Positions 60,378-64,000 of a stretch of 64,000 nt of DNA are shown here, one piece after another. The first letter of the stretch is position 1. Each line of letters begins with the position of its first letter. Below the pieces are notes generated by a model, which saw nothing but the letters and a program-made list of their open reading frames with translations, was not told where the DNA came from and searched no databases. The position numbers and the translations under genes were made by a program. Source of the stretch: Nanoarchaeota archaeon (lineage in GTDB: Archaea; EX4484-52; LFW-46); contig JAHILE010000048.1 of assembly GCA_018897155.1 (NCBI GenBank), forward strand, positions 9,102 through 73,101. The letters run 5' to 3'.

Positions 60378-60517
60378 GGGTGCTGTTGCACAACAGTTAT
60401 ATATGCCAAAATTCTTGCTCAAATCTCAGGGCTGAAAGCAAGAATTTTGAATGGTTGTATTTCGTCCTTACAGATAACGCAAAGGTGTATGAATTCTGCA
60501 AGTTGTGCAACAGCACC
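60378..60517. mobile_element. IS6-like miniature inverted-repeat element
   Basis: A 140-bp element has terminal inverted repeats GGTGCTGTTGCACAAC (60379-60394) and GTTGTGCAACAGCACC (60502-60517), 16 of 16 matching. The ends resemble IS6-family ends, which carry CTGTTGCA. It is flanked by GCGCTTAC (60370-60377) and GCGCTTAT (60518-60525), 7 of 8 matching, as expected for an 8-bp target duplication. An internal 12-bp hairpin (60408-60419 with 60437-60448) lies inside. There is no transposase in the window. Confidence 0.65.
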
Positions 60518-60536
60518 GCGCTTATGCGGAAATCAG

Positions 60537-60547
60537 TAAGTATATAT
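60537..60547 (+). promoter_or_regulatory. TATA box of the MscS gene
   Basis: AGTATATATTC lies about 28 nt before the ATG at 60570 and 20 nt after the miniature element. Insertion of the element may have moved or altered upstream control. The 60140-60369 stretch holds no clear gene. Confidence 0.5.
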
Positions 60548-60569
60548 TCGGGTGAATCCAATAAGCAAT

Positions 60570-61499
60570 ATGCTAAAGAAGATAATCGTTCTGTTCTCAA
60601 TGATTGTACTTTCTGCTTTAGCATGGTTTGCAAACTTAACTTATCCAAATGAAAACTTGGTGAAACTATTTTACAGTTTTGCAACAATAACTTTAATTTA
60701 TTCTATTTTCAACATATCTTTGGAATTTGTTATTGACAAAAATGTCAAAGAATCAAGGACCCGGTTTTCTTCCAGAAAGGCAACCTCAATAGTTTCTTTA
60801 TTGATTATTTTGGCCGTTCTCATAGGCATCTGGATAAAAGACCCTCAGTCTCTTTTAGTGGCTTACGGCCTTATCGGCGCAGGGCTCGCAATATCGCTGC
60901 AGGATTTTTTCAAGAATTTTGTGGGCGGCATAATGATAATTACAAATAAGATTTACAAGATAGGCGACAGAATAGAAATTAATTCAAAATTCGGAGATGT
61001 TATGGATATCGGCGTAATGTACACAACTCTGCTTGAGATAAAGGAGTGGGTTGGCGGAGATCAGGCAACGGGACGCTTGACGATAATTCCAAACAGCACG
61101 GTTTTATCCAATCCAGTCAATAACTACACAAAAGACCATAATTTTATATGGGACGAAATAACTGTGCCCATAACTTATGATAGCGACTGGAAAACTGCGC
61201 ATAAAAACATCTTAGAACTTGTGGCCGAAGAAACAAAGCAAATAACTGAACAGGCAAACAGAGAAATTTTAAAGCTGGAAGAAAAATATTACCTGGAAAA
61301 AAGGCCTACAGAACCCGCAATATTCATTAAATTAACGGACAACTGGATAAGCTTCAACATACGCTATATTTCTGAGACAAGAAATCGGCGAATTCTGCAT
61401 AACAAGCTTTCGCATCTTATTTTGGAAATGATAGAGAAAAACAAAAAAATCAAGATTGCCTCAGAGACCATAGACATAGTCGGCTTCCCGAAAAAATGA
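60570..61499 (+). CDS. MscS-family mechanosensitive channel
   Basis: The ATG at 60570 is preferred over a GTG at 60552 because of the TATA spacing. The roughly 309-residue protein has four membrane helices. The last is the pore helix GLIGAGLAISLQDFFKNFVGG, followed by the MscS beta domain (IYKIGDRIEINSKFGDVMDIG). The cytoplasmic alpha/beta domain extends to residue 309. The channel opens under membrane tension and releases solutes on osmotic downshock. Confidence 0.9.
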   Translation: MLKKIIVLFSMIVLSALAWFANLTYPNENLVKLFYSFATITLIYSIFNISLEFVIDKNVKESRTRFSSRKATSIVSLLIILAVLIGIWIKDPQSLLVAYGLIGAGLAISLQDFFKNFVGGIMIITNKIYKIGDRIEINSKFGDVMDIGVMYTTLLEIKEWVGGDQATGRLTIIPNSTVLSNPVNNYTKDHNFIWDEITVPITYDSDWKTAHKNILELVAEETKQITEQANREILKLEEKYYLEKRPTEPAIFIKLTDNWISFNIRYISETRNRRILHNKLSHLILEMIEKNKKIKIASETIDIVGFPKK

Positions 61500-61600
61500 T
61501 GTGATAAACCCATCATAATACCTTAAAAATACGTCAATTTTCTCGGCATCAAATGCGCCGCTCTTTAAATTAGCACCAATCGATAACCTCAATCTATATA

Positions 61601-62563
61601 ATGACAAAACACCATATATTACTAGTGTCCGGCAATTGCGGACGCCATAACAAAAACGGGGGTTTTAACATTACAACATTAAGGCAATATCTTGATACAA
61701 CCAGCAGTCCAAAAGACTTAAAAGACTTAATTGTGCTAATTGCAAAACAAGCGCCAGCAATAAGGGACGCGTTCGTAACCAACCAAAAGTATGCAGATAC
61801 CAAAAACATGTACGGCGAAACCCAGATGGAGCTTGACAAATGGTCTGATGCGCACCTCATAAACATTCTAAAAAAATCAAAACTGGTAAAGGAAATCGCA
61901 TCAGAAGAGCAGCCCGAAGTCGTAAAAATCCCTTCTGCGAAATCAAATTACGGCGTAACGCTTGATCCTTTGGACGGCTCGTCATTGATACAGGTAAACC
62001 TTGCTGTCGGCACAATTGTCGGCATATTTGACAACGGCAAAGTCATCCAAAAGGGGCGCAACCTGAGAGCCGCAATGTACATACTCTACGGACCACTTAC
62101 GGTTCTTACACTCACTGTAAAATCAGGAGTCCATATGTTTGTCCTAAACAACAAAAAAGAATATGTAATGACTGAAAAAGACATAAAGATGCCCGAAGGC
62201 AATATCTATGGCGTAGGCAGCCTGAAAAAAGACTGGATGCCAAAACATGCAAAATTCATAACCGCGATAGAAAACGACGGCTATAAGCTCCGCTATTCGG
62301 GCTCATTTGTTGCGGATTTTCACCAGATACTAAAATACGGCGGAATATTCTCATACCCTGCATTTAAAGGCCATGAAAACGGCAAGCTAAGAATATTATT
62401 TGAGGCAAATCCTCTGGGCTTTATTGCAACCCAGGCAGGCGGTGAAATAAGCAATGGAAAAATCAGCATACTTGACATAACTCCTGAACATCTGGATCAA
62501 AGAACCCCGCTATATGTTGGAAGCAAGGGTGTGATAAAAAGAATGGAAGACATGATGAAATAG
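61601..62563 (+). CDS. fbp: Class I fructose-1,6-bisphosphatase
   Basis: The enzyme hydrolyses fructose-1,6-bisphosphate in gluconeogenesis. The metal-binding motif LDPLDGSS (about 122-129) and SEEQPE (acidic metal ligands) are present, as is the C-terminal GGEISNGKISILD. The start is uncertain. TCTATATAATG lies at 61592-61602, overlapping the ATG at 61601, so transcription would start near 61620 and a GTG at 61625 may be the real start. Class I FBPase is less common in archaea than the bifunctional type V enzyme. The aldolase gene follows 93 nt later. Confidence 0.88.
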   Translation: MTKHHILLVSGNCGRHNKNGGFNITTLRQYLDTTSSPKDLKDLIVLIAKQAPAIRDAFVTNQKYADTKNMYGETQMELDKWSDAHLINILKKSKLVKEIASEEQPEVVKIPSAKSNYGVTLDPLDGSSLIQVNLAVGTIVGIFDNGKVIQKGRNLRAAMYILYGPLTVLTLTVKSGVHMFVLNNKKEYVMTEKDIKMPEGNIYGVGSLKKDWMPKHAKFITAIENDGYKLRYSGSFVADFHQILKYGGIFSYPAFKGHENGKLRILFEANPLGFIATQAGGEISNGKISILDITPEHLDQRTPLYVGSKGVIKRMEDMMK

Positions 62564-62656
62564 AATGCAGTACAAAATAAATAAACTACTGAAATGATAA
62601 AAAAATATAAAATAAAATTAGACTTAAAAATAATTATAAAAAAAGTGTGATTCGAT

Positions 62657-63580
62657 ATGAAAATAAAACAAAGTGATGTTGCAGTGCCGGCAGACGTTCC
62701 GAAAAACAAAAGAGCAGAATATGTAAAAAATTACCTGGCCATGACTCAAGGGTCCGGACATTTAATGCTCTTTGCAGGCGACCAGAAAATAGAGCACCTT
62801 AATGGCGATATGTATGGCGCAGGAATACATGCGGATGACGCTGATCCCGAACACCTGTTTAGAATCGCAAGCAAGGCAAAAATCGGTGTTTTCGCAACTC
62901 AAAAAGGCCTGATAGCAAAATACGGCCTTGATTATAAAACGGTTCCATATCTTGTGAAACTCAATTCAAAAACAAATCTTATGAAAGAAGATCAAAAAGA
63001 TCCTTACAGCGGAAGCATAACCGATGTTTCTGAAGTTGTTGAACTCAAGAAAAACTCAGGTCTAAAAATACTTGCCGTAGGATACACAATCTATCTTGGC
63101 AGCGAATATGAAGATCTGATGCTTAAAGATGCGTCAAAAATAGTGTATGAAGCGCATAAAAACGGTCTTCTAGTAGTTCTGTGGATATATCCGAGAGGAA
63201 AATCAGTAAAGGATGAAAAAGACGCGCACCTGATTGCAGGAGCAACAGGCGTCGGAGCTTGCCTTGGAAGCGACTTTGTCAAAGTTAACTATCCTAAAAA
63301 AGAAGGTGCTGACTCAAAGGAGATATTCAGGGAAGCAGTTCAGGCAGCCGGAAACAGAACGCATGTTGTTTGTGCAGGGGGCTCATCAACAGACGTATAT
63401 GGCTTTTTGAAAAGGCTTCACGATCAGCTGGAAGTCGGCGCAGCAGGAAATGCAACCGGGAGAAACATACACCAGAAATCCTTAAAAGAGGCGGTTGCGA
63501 TGTGCAATGCCATATCTGCATTAACAATTGACAACAAAACAGTTGATGAAGCTTTTGCAATATATAAAAAAGGGTGCTGA
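62657..63580 (+). CDS. fba: Archaeal class I fructose-bisphosphate aldolase
   Basis: The 307-residue TIM-barrel enzyme (DhnA/FbaB-type) forms a Schiff base with Lys209 in SDFVKVNYP. Other family features are LFAGDQKIEHLN, ATQKGLIAKYG and the phosphate-binding GGSSTDVYGF and GNATGRNI. It makes or cleaves fructose-1,6-bisphosphate. Together with the FBPase upstream it forms two successive gluconeogenic steps. GTGTGAT just upstream may be the ribosome site. Confidence 0.93.
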   Translation: MKIKQSDVAVPADVPKNKRAEYVKNYLAMTQGSGHLMLFAGDQKIEHLNGDMYGAGIHADDADPEHLFRIASKAKIGVFATQKGLIAKYGLDYKTVPYLVKLNSKTNLMKEDQKDPYSGSITDVSEVVELKKNSGLKILAVGYTIYLGSEYEDLMLKDASKIVYEAHKNGLLVVLWIYPRGKSVKDEKDAHLIAGATGVGACLGSDFVKVNYPKKEGADSKEIFREAVQAAGNRTHVVCAGGSSTDVYGFLKRLHDQLEVGAAGNATGRNIHQKSLKEAVAMCNAISALTIDNKTVDEAFAIYKKGC

Positions 63581-63627
63581 ATTAGCTGTATTTAGAATAA
63601 AATTACTGATTACTGACGCAAACTAGT

Positions 63628-64000
63628 TCATACTTTAAAAAAATCAGATAATCTCCTTTGCTGCAATAACGCGCTTTTCTTAAGATACTCATCCATCGGA
63701 ATGTGAAGGCGCGCCTTGATATCCGCGAGCGCGTCATTCATTGTATTGAATTTACGCGGCTTATTTTCAAACGCATGGCGGACATTCTCGCGAATTTCCC
63801 AGCACCCAACAGGCATAATGTACGTGTCATAAATCTCTCGAAAGACAACCGCAGTTGCCTGCCTGCGCATTTTTTCCAGCTGCTCGCACACTGCAAACCG
63901 TCCTGCATAATATCCGCCGCCTTCTTTTATTGCGTATTTTGTCCGACCATCAAAGCCCTCTGATTCCTGCGTTATTGTCGGCGAATCCATTGCAAGTGTC
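63628..64000 (-). CDS. Nre-family DNA repair protein, C-terminal part (5' partial)
   Basis: The frame is open to the window edge, so only the last 120 or so residues are seen. They match the C-terminal domain of archaeal NreA/NreB repair proteins, with GGYYAGRFAVCEQLEKMRRQ, IMPVGCWEIRENVRHAF and the end QQRRLSDFFKV. QRRLSDFF is a PCNA-interacting (PIP) box. These proteins act in DNA-damage repair together with PCNA. An internal ATG at 63990 is unlikely to be the real start. Confidence 0.85.
   Translation of the reverse strand, partial: TLAMDSPTITQESEGFDGRTKYAIKEGGGYYAGRFAVCEQLEKMRRQATAVVFREIYDTYIMPVGCWEIRENVRHAFENKPRKFNTMNDALADIKARLHIPMDEYLKKSALLQQRRLSDFFKV

Noticed and set aside
60341-60687. 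Open frames on both strands of about 100 codons
   Set aside because: They run through the inverted-repeat element and the MscS start; no coding pattern is visible.
1-64000. CRISPR arrays, rRNA genes or a replication origin
   Set aside because: No regularly spaced identical repeats, no rRNA-like sequence and no Orc1/Cdc6 gene with origin repeats were seen.

Overview
The window is archaeal. It carries a TATA-binding protein, an archaeal EF-2 with the diphthamide His, GatD and GatE, a V/A-type ATPase subunit D, a splicing endonuclease EndA, an intron-bearing tRNA-Gly, a KaiC-like ATPase, a UbiA prenyltransferase with a geranylgeranyl-reductase-like enzyme, an archaeal class I aldolase and the C-terminus of an Nre repair protein. 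Many genes have a TATA box about 25 nt before the start codon and no Shine-Dalgarno site, so leaderless transcripts look common. The compact layout, small unrecognised proteins and giant Asn/Thr-rich surface proteins suggest a DPANN-type genome (Diapherotrites, Micrarchaeota or Aenigmarchaeota-like). I cannot fix the phylum from this sequence.

Region by region: 0-12.4 kb is one surface operon: a membrane-anchored HerA/FtsK-type ATPase fused to a large ectodomain, a cytoplasmic coiled-coil protein, and a 1984-residue surface protein whose ectodomain resembles that of the ATPase. 12.4-21.6 kb holds small membrane and secreted proteins, atpD, a stand-alone PEP-synthase-like barrel, tbp, a 16-residue Lys-rich peptide gene, gatE, a membrane-bound regulator and a secreted protein built of 14 repeats of 18 residues next to a lipoprotein. 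21.7-26.6 kb is metabolic and transport: HD hydrolase, Asp/Glu racemase, HTH-10 regulator, MATE, Nudix and EamA. 26.6-31.4 kb is a defence island: single-chain restriction-modification enzyme, TIR protein and a MNT/HEPN pair. The pair is bracketed by two diverged copies of the gatD 3' end.

31.4-38.3 kb has gatD, small genes around a shared divergent promoter, EF-2, an epimerase and a thioredoxin-fold protein. 38.3-43.8 kb has a probable isoprenoid cluster (reductase, tandem V4R protein, UbiA), an unknown secreted protein and KaiC. 43.8-50.3 kb has EndA, three tRNAs, dcd, DUF1512, a zinc-ribbon nuclease and a csaA gene broken by two structured inserts. 50.3-58.1 kb has hydrolases, the por gamma and delta genes split by an SDR and a HicBA module, a macro-domain protein, a glycosyltransferase and an NrdG-type activase. 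58.1-64 kb has a prepilin peptidase, a PLC/P1-nuclease-like secreted protein, an IS6-like miniature element, MscS, FBPase, aldolase and the Nre fragment.

The best candidates for undescribed biology are the surface ATPase operon, the UbiA-V4R-reductase cluster, the csaA inserts, and the gatD-flanked MNT/HEPN insertion.
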